DNA of 5,935 bases from Actinomycetes bacterium (GTDB taxonomy: Bacteria > Actinomycetota > Acidimicrobiia > Acidimicrobiales > Acidimicrobiaceae). The stretch lies in NCBI GenBank assembly GCA_021785315.1, contig JAJYFX010000130.1:1-5935 (forward strand), given 5' to 3'. The translations under genes were made by a program, and so were the position numbers. Every line of letters begins with the position of its first letter. Position 1 is the first letter of the stretch. The notes under the pieces were generated by a model that worked only from the letters and a program-made list of their open reading frames with translations, did no database searches and was not told where the DNA came from. Below, in pieces: positions 1 to 4,907 of this stretch.

Positions 1-1
1 C

Positions 2-1057
2 ATTCAGTTACTTAACGGATCGATGCCGCAATTCCGCTTTCCGAGTTCCACGCTCGTTTACTTCCAATTCGTATTTGCCGGAATTACGCCTCTGCTTTTC
101 CTGGGCAGCGTACTTGGCCGCATGAGCTTCAAAGCGTGGGCTATTTTCGTCCCACTTTGGACAACTTTTATCTATTCGGTCAACGCATTCCTTATTTGGG
201 GTGGTGGCTATTTTGCCGGGAAAGGTGTGGTTGATTACTCCGGCGGGTATGTGATTCACCTTGCAGCTGGAGTCTCCGGATTTGTGGCTGCCGCAGTCAT
301 TGGCCCGAGACTCAAAAGGGATCGGGAAACAACTACGCCTACCAACCTGCTGCTTGTTGCGGTTGGTGCTGGAATACTTTGGCTTGGCTGGAATGGCTTC
401 AATGGAGGGGACCCGTATTTTGCAGGCGCGGACGCTGCAAGCGCGGTTTTGAACACGAACCTTGCTACGGCCGCAGCCCTGCTGACCTGGTTGTTTATGG
501 ACATGTGGTCAAAGCACCACAAGCCGGCTTTTCTAGGTGCCGTGAACGGCATGATCGTAGGATTGGTTGGCATCACGCCTGCAGCAGGATACGTAAACGG
601 TTGGGGAGCTCTCGCGATTGGGATTATAGGCTCGTTTGTGGTTTGGTTTGCCTTCAACAAGCTTTCTACCAAGTGGATATTCGCTAAAGTTGACGATGCC
701 CTGGGAGTGGTCTATACCCACGGAATTGCGGGACTCATGGGCGGTTTGATGACTGGGATCTTTGCCGATCCGAAAATGATCGTATATCTGGGTTCAGGTA
801 AAACTGCTGCGTCTTCAGTAAAGGGCCTGCTATATGGCCATCCCTGGCAGGTTGTTCTTCAGCTGGAAGCCGCGCTTTGGGTGATCGTCTTCAGCGGAGT
901 GGGTACCTTTATCTTGCTAAAGATCGTCAAGATCTTTGTGCCTTTGAGATTTCCTGACGACGTACTTCAGATCGGCGATCTTGCTATTCATGGCGAGCAG
1001 GTCGAACCTACTGAGTCCGCGCACAGGGTTCTTCCCGCTGCCTCGGGAGTTGATTGA
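2..1057 (+). CDS. amt: Ammonium transporter (Amt family), 5' end cut by window edge
   Basis: Inner-membrane channel-type transporter that brings ammonium/ammonia into the cell for glutamine and glutamate synthesis. The frame is open to the left edge, so the ATG at 23 is very probably internal. Numbering from that Met gives 344 residues, against about 400-450 for the family. Roughly the first two of eleven membrane helices are missing. Seen: a helix-3-like segment with FQFVFAGITP (Phe gate region), WGGG at 59-62, Asp71 in DYSGG, the twin pore histidines His79 and His233 spaced as in E. coli AmtB, WNGFNGGDPY at 123-132, and VDDALGV before the second His. The conserved C-terminal tail (PDDVLQIGDL, then HGEQV), used for subunit cross-talk and PII binding in the family, is intact. 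Asn175 sits where E. coli AmtB has Ser in its ACSG segment. No glnK follows, and transcription probably ends at the hairpin 62 bp downstream. Confidence 0.95.
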   Translation: MQLLNGSMPQFRFPSSTLVYFQFVFAGITPLLFLGSVLGRMSFKAWAIFVPLWTTFIYSVNAFLIWGGGYFAGKGVVDYSGGYVIHLAAGVSGFVAAAVIGPRLKRDRETTTPTNLLLVAVGAGILWLGWNGFNGGDPYFAGADAASAVLNTNLATAAALLTWLFMDMWSKHHKPAFLGAVNGMIVGLVGITPAAGYVNGWGALAIGIIGSFVVWFAFNKLSTKWIFAKVDDALGVVYTHGIAGLMGGLMTGIFADPKMIVYLGSGKTAASSVKGLLYGHPWQVVLQLEAALWVIVFSGVGTFILLKIVKIFVPLRFPDDVLQIGDLAIHGEQVEPTESAHRVLPAASGVD

Positions 1058-1119
1058 TGATGGCATAGGTCAATCGCGACCGACCTGCAATCTCGCATTT
1101 CTCACTATAGCTAACAGCG

Positions 1120-1160
1120 AAAGGGATGGGTTCTGGATTATATCCGGGACCCATCCCTTT
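1120..1160 (+). terminator. Long near-perfect hairpin after amt, likely terminator
   Basis: Arms 1120-1131 (AAAGGGATGGGT) and 1149-1160 (ACCCATCCCTTT) are perfectly complementary over 12 bp. Pairing continues inward through 1132-1138 with 1142-1148, using two G-U pairs, to a 3-base loop at 1139-1141. The total is about 19 bp. It begins 62 bp after the amt stop. The 3' side ends in only three Ts before ATCACTC, so the U-tract is weak. A terminator or a mRNA 3'-end stabiliser are both possible. Confidence 0.65.
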
Positions 1161-1170
1161 ATCACTCAGC

Positions 1171-1178
1171 AGGAGGAG
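1171..1178 (+). promoter_or_regulatory. Strong Shine-Dalgarno for the possible small ORF at 1185
   Basis: AGGAGGAG lies six bases before a TTG at 1185. It is the best anti-16S match in a region otherwise lacking a gene, and it is the main reason to take the small ORF seriously. Confidence 0.4.
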
Positions 1179-1184
1179 AGCCGA

Positions 1185-1313
1185 TTGCTGAAAACGATGA
1201 TTCGGAACTTGTTTTCTCAGATTGATGTTTTCGGTATCCATCGCATGGCCGCGAAGGTGTTGCCGTGGGAGTTTTCTGCAGAATCTTGCAAATCTGAGAA
1301 TTTGAGTAAATAA
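1185..1313 (+). CDS. Possible small ORF, 42 aa, unknown function
   Basis: I do not recognise this product and it may not be real. A TTG start at 1185, six bases after AGGAGGAG, opens a 42-codon frame ending at TAA 1311-1313. The peptide begins MLKTMIRNLF. It carries mixed hydrophobic and basic residues, a single Cys near the C-terminus and a SENLSK tail, with no clear membrane segment or signal peptide. It lies 24 bp past the amt hairpin and ends just before a candidate promoter. A second in-frame start, ATG at 1197, is too far (18 bases) from the Shine-Dalgarno. The short length, the rare start codon and the absence of any family match keep confidence low. Confidence 0.25.
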   Translation: MLKTMIRNLFSQIDVFGIHRMAAKVLPWEFSAESCKSENLSK

Positions 1314-1316
1314 ACT

Positions 1317-1345
1317 TTGAACTTTTGAAAAACTCTCTGTAATGT
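1317..1345 (+). promoter_or_regulatory. Candidate sigma-70-like promoter upstream of whiB-like gene
   Basis: TTGAAC at 1317-1322 and TAATGT at 1340-1345 are separated by 17 bp. They match the consensus at about four and three of six positions. The site is about 115 bp upstream of the ATG at 1465, which would leave a long leader. Matches this weak arise by chance in AT-rich DNA, so this is tentative. Confidence 0.25.
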
Positions 1346-1403
1346 AGCACTGGCGCGTATGGAGAAATAGGAAAATTAAATTACCTATTGCTCTTTTTCG
1401 AAT

Positions 1404-1425
1404 CATATAGCATGATACATATAGC
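1404..1425 (+). repeat. Direct repeat CATATAGC upstream of first whiB-like gene
   Basis: The 8-mer CATATAGC occurs at 1404-1411 and again at 1418-1425, separated by ATGATA. The 14-bp period and the position about 40-60 bp before the whiB-like ATG fit a tandem operator or an AT-rich promoter core. A related arrangement lies upstream of the second whiB-like gene. Confidence 0.4.
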
Positions 1426-1450
1426 GTAATTACACATGTGAAAGTTGGGG

Positions 1451-1458
1451 AAGGAGGT
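1451..1458 (+). promoter_or_regulatory. Shine-Dalgarno fixing the first whiB-like start
   Basis: AAGGAGGT is a full-length anti-16S match six bases before the ATG at 1465. It lies inside the longer reading frame that begins at GTG 1438, so it argues for the ATG at 1465 as the true start. Confidence 0.8.
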
Positions 1459-1464
1459 CGGCAA

Positions 1465-1743
1465 ATGGGGGAACTTGCCCGACTCAAGGAGTACACTCTC
1501 GGCGATTGGCAGGAATTCGCTCAGTGTAGAGGACGGGATCCAGAGATTTTCTATCCGCAGCGGGGGGTTCCGACTGCGTCGGCAAAAACCTTATGCCGTG
1601 AGTGTCCGGTGAAGTTAGAATGTCTTGAGCACGCGCTGGCAAATGAGGAGCGCTTCGGGATCTGGGGTGGTCTCAGTGAGAGAGAGCGCAAGAAACTGCA
1701 TCGAGAGCGCAGGCGGAAGCTTCAGACAAATCCATTTTGCTAA
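1465..1743 (+). CDS. WhiB-family iron-sulfur transcriptional regulator (first copy)
   Basis: Small cytoplasmic 4Fe-4S protein of the Actinobacteria-specific WhiB (Wbl) family. Such proteins bind the main sigma factor and sense oxygen or nitric oxide through the cluster. The ATG at 1465, six bases after AAGGAGGT, gives 92 residues, typical for the family. Four cluster ligands are visible: Cys21, Cys44, Cys47 and Cys53, in the pattern C-x22-C-x2-C-x5-C. The signature turn GIWGG follows at 65-69, then a strongly basic tail (SERERKKLHRERRRK) of the DNA-binding type. The FYPQRG segment, LECLEHALANEERFGIWGGL and the tail resemble the WhiB2/WhmD group more than WhiB1, but I would not assign a subtype. 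The gene converges on the formimidoyltransferase gene, with 14 bp between the stops. The last residue is an extra Cys. Confidence 0.95.
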   Translation: MGELARLKEYTLGDWQEFAQCRGRDPEIFYPQRGVPTASAKTLCRECPVKLECLEHALANEERFGIWGGLSERERKKLHRERRRKLQTNPFC

Positions 1744-1747
1744 TTAT

Positions 1748-1782
1748 TTCGGACCTTTCAACTTGGAGGGTCCGAAGTTTTA
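1748..1782 (+). terminator. Intrinsic terminator between convergent genes
   Basis: TTCGGACC (1748-1755) pairs perfectly with GGTCCGAA (1769-1776). Pairing extends inward through 1756-1760 with 1764-1768, with two G-U pairs, to a 3-base loop. GTTTTA follows on the + strand, a good end for the first whiB-like transcript. The opposite strand gives the same stem but only ATAATTA after it, so its use for the - strand gene is less sure. The stop codon of the - strand gene (1758-1760) lies inside the stem. Confidence 0.75.
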
Positions 1783-2567
1783 TCAGCGGCTCTAATTTCG
1801 AGTGCTTTGGCACGGTCAAGATCTAGGATATCCCACAGCGCGGTTGGTGAGTTCTCGAGCACTTTGAGTGGCACTAATCCAACGAGTTCGCATCTTGAAA
1901 TATGCGTAAGAGCGATGACTGCTTCGTAAAATTCATGTATCCCATGATTAAACGGGTCAATCAGGTTTGCAGACACCTGAACTTCATTCCCCACCTGCAA
2001 GCCTAATGTTCTAAAAAATGGCGAACGAACTTGCTTTGCTATGTCTTTGGCTTCAGCAAGGTCAGAGCCAGCTAAATAGATGTTGTATGCCACCAAGGGC
2101 TCGCGAGCTCCGACTGCGACGGATCCGAACTTTGGATGGGGTTTAGATGGACCAAAGTCCGGCGCCAGACCGACGAAGGCCTCTCGCCTGATCTGGGGAA
2201 GAGTCCGGTTCGGTCCGTAAAGGAATGTGGGTACAGAATACTCGGCTGCGATAATCTTAGCGAAATTATCACGGGCCAAAAGTGCATCACCAATTTCCGA
2301 TGTGCCGAATGGGACGAACGGTACTACGTCAACTACGCCTATTCGGGGATGCACCCCGACGTGATTCCTTAGATCGAGGAGTTGGAATGCCTTTCTGACC
2401 AGATTCAATGAATCCTCGTAGACATCTGTACCGTAGAGAGTAAATACTGATCGATTGTGAAACTTGTCCGAATGCGTATCGAGCAGGCTTGTTCCGGCCG
2501 CATGTACCAGTTCTGTGAGGCGCGAAGAGTCGGTTCCTTCGCTTATATTGATTACTGATTCCAACAA
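1758..2567 (-). CDS. Glutamate formimidoyltransferase, single-domain (FTCD N-terminal type)
   Basis: Transfers a formimino (or formyl) group between glutamate and tetrahydrofolate. It acts in histidine degradation, and some bacterial homologues can stand in for 5-formyl-THF cycloligase. The product is 269 residues, somewhat shorter than the roughly 300 usual for the stand-alone enzyme; the shortening is in the loop after FLYG and at the C-terminus. Seen: INISEG near the N-terminus, HNRSVFTL at 37-44, HPRIG at 73-77 (His73 aligns with catalytic His82 of mammalian FTCD), VVPFVP, FLYG at 115-118, RTLPQIRR at 121-128, PDFGP at 136-140, AVGAR at 151-155, QVSANL at 197-202 and ELVGLVPLK at 227-235. 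The cyclodeaminase domain is absent. The start is TTG at 2567 or TTG at 2564. An in-frame stop lies 36 bases upstream, no ATG or GTG is available, and the Shine-Dalgarno is poor, so translation may depend on the upstream whiB-like gene 52 bp away. No hut genes are visible nearby. Confidence 0.92.
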   Translation of the reverse strand: MLESVINISEGTDSSRLTELVHAAGTSLLDTHSDKFHNRSVFTLYGTDVYEDSLNLVRKAFQLLDLRNHVGVHPRIGVVDVVPFVPFGTSEIGDALLARDNFAKIIAAEYSVPTFLYGPNRTLPQIRREAFVGLAPDFGPSKPHPKFGSVAVGAREPLVAYNIYLAGSDLAEAKDIAKQVRSPFFRTLGLQVGNEVQVSANLIDPFNHGIHEFYEAVIALTHISRCELVGLVPLKVLENSPTALWDILDLDRAKALEIRAADKTSDPPS

Positions 2568-2590
2568 GGCTGCGAACCCACGCCCATTCC

Positions 2591-2616
2591 AGTGATTAAA
2601 GAGTTACAGAATCACT
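2591..2616 (-). repeat. Short inverted repeat between whiB-like and formimidoyltransferase genes
   Basis: AGTGATT (2591-2597) and AATCACT (2610-2616) are exact complements around a 12-base loop. They fill most of the 52-bp gap between the two - strand genes. There is no T-run after it in the direction of transcription, so it looks less like a terminator than like an mRNA processing or attenuating hairpin, or chance. Confidence 0.3.
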
Positions 2617-2619
2617 TTA

Positions 2620-2862
2620 TTATGGTGCTTCGGCTTTGGCCAGTCTCCTTGCCCGGGCTATTCTTCTGCGCTCACGTTCGGAAGCACCGCCCCAGACGCC
2701 GTGATCGATGTGATTCGCAATCGCATATTCCAGGCATGTTGACTTCACTTTGCATGTCACGCATATTTTCTTGGCAACTTCTACGCCAACTCCATCGCTC
2801 GGAAAGAAAAGCTCAGGAGGAAGTTCCGTACATTTTCCCTTTGCCATCCAGCTGGTATCCAT
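2620..2862 (-). CDS. WhiB-family iron-sulfur transcriptional regulator (second copy)
   Basis: Second Wbl protein, 80 residues, with the complete 4Fe-4S ligand set Cys11, Cys34, Cys37 and Cys43 (C-x22-C-x2-C-x5-C). It has the GVWGG turn at 55-59 and a basic tail SERERRRIARARRLAK. The Cys spacing matches the first copy, and the overall identity is moderate (shared CLE, ANxxxxG and WGG-SERER blocks), so these are paralogues rather than a recent duplication. The N-terminus is WMAKGKC and the FFPSDG segment precedes the CxxC. The ATG at 2862 has GGAGGA seven bases upstream, so the start is firm. The gene is first in a probable two-gene unit with the formimidoyltransferase, and diverges from the mannosyltransferase across about 400 bp. 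The ligand it senses and its targets cannot be read from sequence. Confidence 0.95.
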   Translation of the reverse strand: MDTSWMAKGKCTELPPELFFPSDGVGVEVAKKICVTCKVKSTCLEYAIANHIDHGVWGGASERERRRIARARRLAKAEAP

Positions 2863-2868
2863 GGCCTA

Positions 2869-2874
2869 TCCTCC
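2869..2874 (-). promoter_or_regulatory. Shine-Dalgarno of second whiB-like gene
   Basis: Read on the - strand this is GGAGGA, well spaced (six bases) before the ATG at 2862. It supports the chosen start. Confidence 0.75.
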
Positions 2875-2882
2875 ACGACTCT

Positions 2883-2916
2883 CATATGACTATCACATAT
2901 ATCTGCAGCCTGCCAC
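2883..2916 (-). promoter_or_regulatory. Candidate promoter/operator of second whiB-like gene
   Basis: On the - strand, GTGGCA (2916-2911) and GATAGT (2894-2889) are 16 bp apart. TG lies one base before the -10, giving an extended -10 look. Each hexamer matches the consensus at four of six positions. The segment overlaps two CATAT copies on the + strand (2883-2887 and 2896-2900), 13 bp apart, recalling the CATATAGC pair before the first whiB-like gene. Placement about 27-55 bp before the ATG is sensible, but no start site is proven. Confidence 0.3.
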
Positions 2917-3060
2917 ACCGATCTTTTCGCGAATATCGAGTTAGATTGATATCGGTAGAAATTCCTGATTCATTTCAGGTGTTTTCGTATGGCCCTATTT
3001 TTGCTAGGACCAAAACCGACATGTTGGCGTCGCGACCGCGTAAGAGACATTCAGTGCGAC

Positions 3061-3084
3061 TAACGTAAACTGCTGATTAACGTA
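3061..3084. repeat. Direct repeat TAACGTA
   Basis: TAACGTA occurs at 3061-3067 and 3078-3084, a 17-bp period, in the divergent intergenic region. The same stretch has GTAAA (3065-3069) mirrored by TTTAC (3086-3090). It could be a regulator site. A 7-bp repeat is also within reach of chance. Confidence 0.25.
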
Positions 3085-3151
3085 CTTTACCTTTATGAGA
3101 TTCAACTGAAACCCGCACCCAATTATTCCTAGTTCTCATGCAATTGTAAGA

Positions 3152-3188
3152 CTGGCAGGTGTTGGATCCTCCCCGTGGCCAACGCCAG
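3152..3188 (+). repeat. Bulged hairpin upstream of the mannosyltransferase gene
   Basis: CTGGC (3152-3156) pairs with GCCAG (3184-3188), and GTTGG (3161-3165) pairs with CCAAC (3179-3183). A four-base bulge AGGT lies on the left arm, with a 13-base loop. Ten GC-rich pairs make this a plausible structured leader element. It lies about 80-180 bp before the possible starts. No T-run follows, so a simple terminator is unlikely. Confidence 0.35.
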
Positions 3189-3265
3189 GTGCAATCCGCC
3201 CCATAACCAATTGCCGTAAATTCGTTAATTCAGTCGAAAGCCACGTTTTATGAGCTAAGTTTGCT

Positions 3266-4531
3266 GTGTCGATCTTGAGCTTAGCCGCTGAGGAAGGTCA
3301 GCCTTGTAGAGCAATGGGTGGGTCCGAACTTTCAGATGGCGCGGAGATGAAGGAATCATCCTCAATGGAAGCTGTCATTGATCTAGAATCCAAAACGTCA
3401 GCCTGGGGATCGGCAAGCTTTGTTAGCGATACCAGGGATTATCACGTTTCTGGGAAAAAGTTCATCCCGGTTCTGGGACTCTATGTGGTCATAAGGGTGG
3501 CTTTGCTGTTGTGCAATATTGTTGCAGCGGCGATTACCCGGGCATCAAATTGGCTGGGGCCCTTCTCTGCTTGGGACGGGCACTGGTATATTCAGGTGGC
3601 TCGGTCGTGGTATGGCGCACCGGGAAGCACTTCCGGGCAGCTTACCTATGCTCCAGGTGGATTCGAGCCTGGGTGGCCCGCATTGATCAAGTTCGGGAGT
3701 ATCTTTGGCCTGAGTTATGTCGGGTCCGCCTTTCTCATGTCCGTCATCGCGGGAGCAGCCACCGCGTATGCCATCTGGCTCCTTAGCGTGGAGCTGGTTC
3801 CAGAGCACTCGGCAATGGCAGCTTCGGCAGCGCTGGTGTTTCCCGGGTCCGCCTTCGCCTTTGGCATCGCCTATTCGGAGGTACTTAGCATTGGATGCGT
3901 GGCTGCGGCCTTGTTCCTTCTTTTGCGCCGGAAGTGGGTGTGGGCCGGTGTCGCTGGCATGGTTGCCACGGGGACTAGCTCGCTTGCCATAGTGCTTCCG
4001 CTGGTTTTTGCCGTTGAGGCGCTGCTTGCAATTAGAAACCGCAGGGAGTTTGGGTCAATCTGGTCTGTCGTGCTGTCTCCGTTGGGATTTATTGGATTCG
4101 CCGCATATCTGGGCTACCATTCCGGCAGTCCTTTTTACTGGTGGAAGCTTCAGGGAACTGCTTGGGGAGCCCGAATTGAATTTGGCTTTATATTTCACTG
4201 GATCGTGTCCGCGGTGGGTTCTGGATGGGGCGTGTATTGGATAGCGATGGCCGGGCTAATTGTCTTGGCCTATCTAATTGTCAGTGTTATTCTTTCCAAT
4301 TTTCCCGTAGGAGTGAAGGTCTACTGTGCGGCAGTGGGGGTAATGCTGCTAATCAATCCAGCATTAGGCCCTAAACCGAGATTCCTTTTTTGGCTTTTCC
4401 CTTCTCTCTTTTTGTTGCCGCGGAATCTAAGCCCGAAGGTATTGAGCCTGCTGCTGATGTTCATGGCATTCTTGCTGCCTGTGGTAGCGATAGCATACAC
4501 GACGATTGGAAACGTAGTCGCCCAGCCGTAG
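3266..4531 (+). CDS. PIG-V-like (Mannosyl_trans2-type) membrane mannosyltransferase
   Basis: Probable GT-C-fold enzyme that moves mannose from a polyprenyl-phosphate-mannose donor to an envelope lipid or glycan on the outer face of the membrane. The product is up to 421 residues, of usual length. After a hydrophilic N-terminus of about 65 residues, the first membrane helix is at about 67-92. WDGHWYIQVA follows at 103-112, the first-loop acidic motif typical of the family, with Asp104 the likely catalytic residue. There is then FEPGWPALI at 133-141, a run of helices from about 152 to 252, YSE at 203-205, a long loop around 283-305, and further helices. The late motif GPKPRFLFWLFP (368-379) is common in actinobacterial members. 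The start is uncertain: GTG 3266 lacks a Shine-Dalgarno, while ATG 3365 has AAGGA ten bases ahead and still keeps all helices. A small gene follows after 82 bp. The acceptor substrate is unknown. Confidence 0.8.
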   Translation: MSILSLAAEEGQPCRAMGGSELSDGAEMKESSSMEAVIDLESKTSAWGSASFVSDTRDYHVSGKKFIPVLGLYVVIRVALLLCNIVAAAITRASNWLGPFSAWDGHWYIQVARSWYGAPGSTSGQLTYAPGGFEPGWPALIKFGSIFGLSYVGSAFLMSVIAGAATAYAIWLLSVELVPEHSAMAASAALVFPGSAFAFGIAYSEVLSIGCVAAALFLLLRRKWVWAGVAGMVATGTSSLAIVLPLVFAVEALLAIRNRREFGSIWSVVLSPLGFIGFAAYLGYHSGSPFYWWKLQGTAWGARIEFGFIFHWIVSAVGSGWGVYWIAMAGLIVLAYLIVSVILSNFPVGVKVYCAAVGVMLLINPALGPKPRFLFWLFPSLFLLPRNLSPKVLSLLLMFMAFLLPVVAIAYTTIGNVVAQP

Positions 4532-4542
4532 CGCACGGCTAA

Positions 4543-4550
4543 TTCGCGAA
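4543..4550. repeat. Palindrome TTCGCGAA between mannosyltransferase and 91-aa genes
   Basis: A perfect 8-bp palindrome 11 bp after the mannosyltransferase stop. The same octamer is at 2926-2933 (intergenic) and 5518-5525 (inside the DUF2342 gene). Its TCGCGA core appears eight times in the window, as noted in the findings. Confidence 0.4.
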
Positions 4551-4599
4551 CTACCTCAATTTACGAATCGTCACATATTCTTTTACGTAGACAAAAACT

Positions 4600-4605
4600 A
4601 AGGAG
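4600..4605 (+). promoter_or_regulatory. Shine-Dalgarno deciding the start of the 91-aa gene
   Basis: AAGGAG is eight bases before the ATG at 4614 but only one base before an out-of-frame ATG at 4607. The spacing therefore selects 4614. Confidence 0.7.
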
Positions 4606-4613
4606 CATGGATT

Positions 4614-4889
4614 ATGCCAGGCGATTCGCAATCCGAAAATATTCCGGCAGCCAGAATAAGAGTTGCCTATCTTGGACCCGTTGCGCCGCACTGGGAAGTG
4701 GTAGGAGTAAGCGGGGACCGTTCGGTGATCGAAGATTTTCGCCAGAGGGTCAATGCCAGACTCCTACTGTTGCCTCCTCACGATCCGCAGTTCAAGCGCA
4801 ATAGAGAAAGAATCGTTCGCGATGCCGAGCGTGAAAATATCCTGCTCGATTGGGAGCTTGGCGTGGGAGCTGACACATCGGAATTCTAG
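4614..4889 (+). CDS. Conserved-looking small protein of unknown function, 91 aa
   Basis: I do not recognise the family. The ATG at 4614 is eight bases after AAGGAG. The product appears soluble, with no signal peptide, no membrane segment and no Cys. A short polar N-terminus is followed by a probable beta segment (RIRVAYLGPVAPHWEVVGVSG, about residues 14-34), a helix (about 36-53), the turn PPHDPQ, and a charged helix (about 58-78) rich in Arg, Glu and Asp. The tail is acidic. The pattern suggests a compact alpha/beta domain. It follows the mannosyltransferase gene by 82 bp on the same strand, so co-transcription is possible, but a palindrome TTCGCGAA and AT-rich DNA in the gap leave room for its own promoter. 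It converges on the DUF2342 gene with only 18 bp between stops and no clear terminator there. Confidence 0.75.
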   Translation: MPGDSQSENIPAARIRVAYLGPVAPHWEVVGVSGDRSVIEDFRQRVNARLLLLPPHDPQFKRNRERIVRDAERENILLDWELGVGADTSEF

Positions 4890-4907
4890 CTTCAGCAGCA
4901 GGAATGG

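Larger units (their letters stand above)
2863..3265. other. Divergent intergenic region, about 400 bp, no gene seen
   Basis: This separates the second whiB-like gene (-) from the mannosyltransferase gene (+). Apart from the whiB-side promoter candidate it holds: a perfect palindrome TTCGCGAA (2926-2933); an interrupted dyad CCTGA/TCAGG (2964-2968, 2975-2979); a palindrome GTCGCGAC (3029-3036); a direct repeat TAACGTA (3061-3067, 3078-3084); and a bulged hairpin (3152-3188). A reading frame running through it on the + strand lies opposite the whiB-like gene and has no family features. I see no tRNA and no recognisable riboswitch. Confidence 0.6.

Noticed and set aside
256..672. 138-aa - strand frame inside amt
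   Set aside because: It is antisense to strongly conserved Amt motifs, and there is no independent evidence of coding.
1438..1464. GTG 1438 as start of the first whiB-like gene
   Set aside because: The full Shine-Dalgarno AAGGAGGT lies inside this extension and is perfectly placed for the ATG at 1465. The extra nine residues are not family-like.
1008..1496. 162-aa reading frame on the - strand across the amt-whiB gap
   Set aside because: It overlaps the amt end, the long hairpin and the start of the whiB-like gene. Its translation shows no family features and a scattered composition.
2592..3068. 158-aa + strand frame through the divergent intergenic region
   Set aside because: It runs opposite the whole second whiB-like gene, which has all four cluster cysteines and a good Shine-Dalgarno. 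The frame is a by-product.
2863..3265. Possible tRNA, riboswitch or CRISPR in the large intergenic gap
   Set aside because: I see no T-loop GTTCGA-type sequence with matching acceptor arms, no known riboswitch core, and no regularly spaced repeats beyond one 7-bp pair.
4607..4804. 65-aa frame starting at ATG 4607
   Set aside because: The start is only one base after AAGGAG, and the frame overlaps the better-supported 91-aa gene beginning at 4614.
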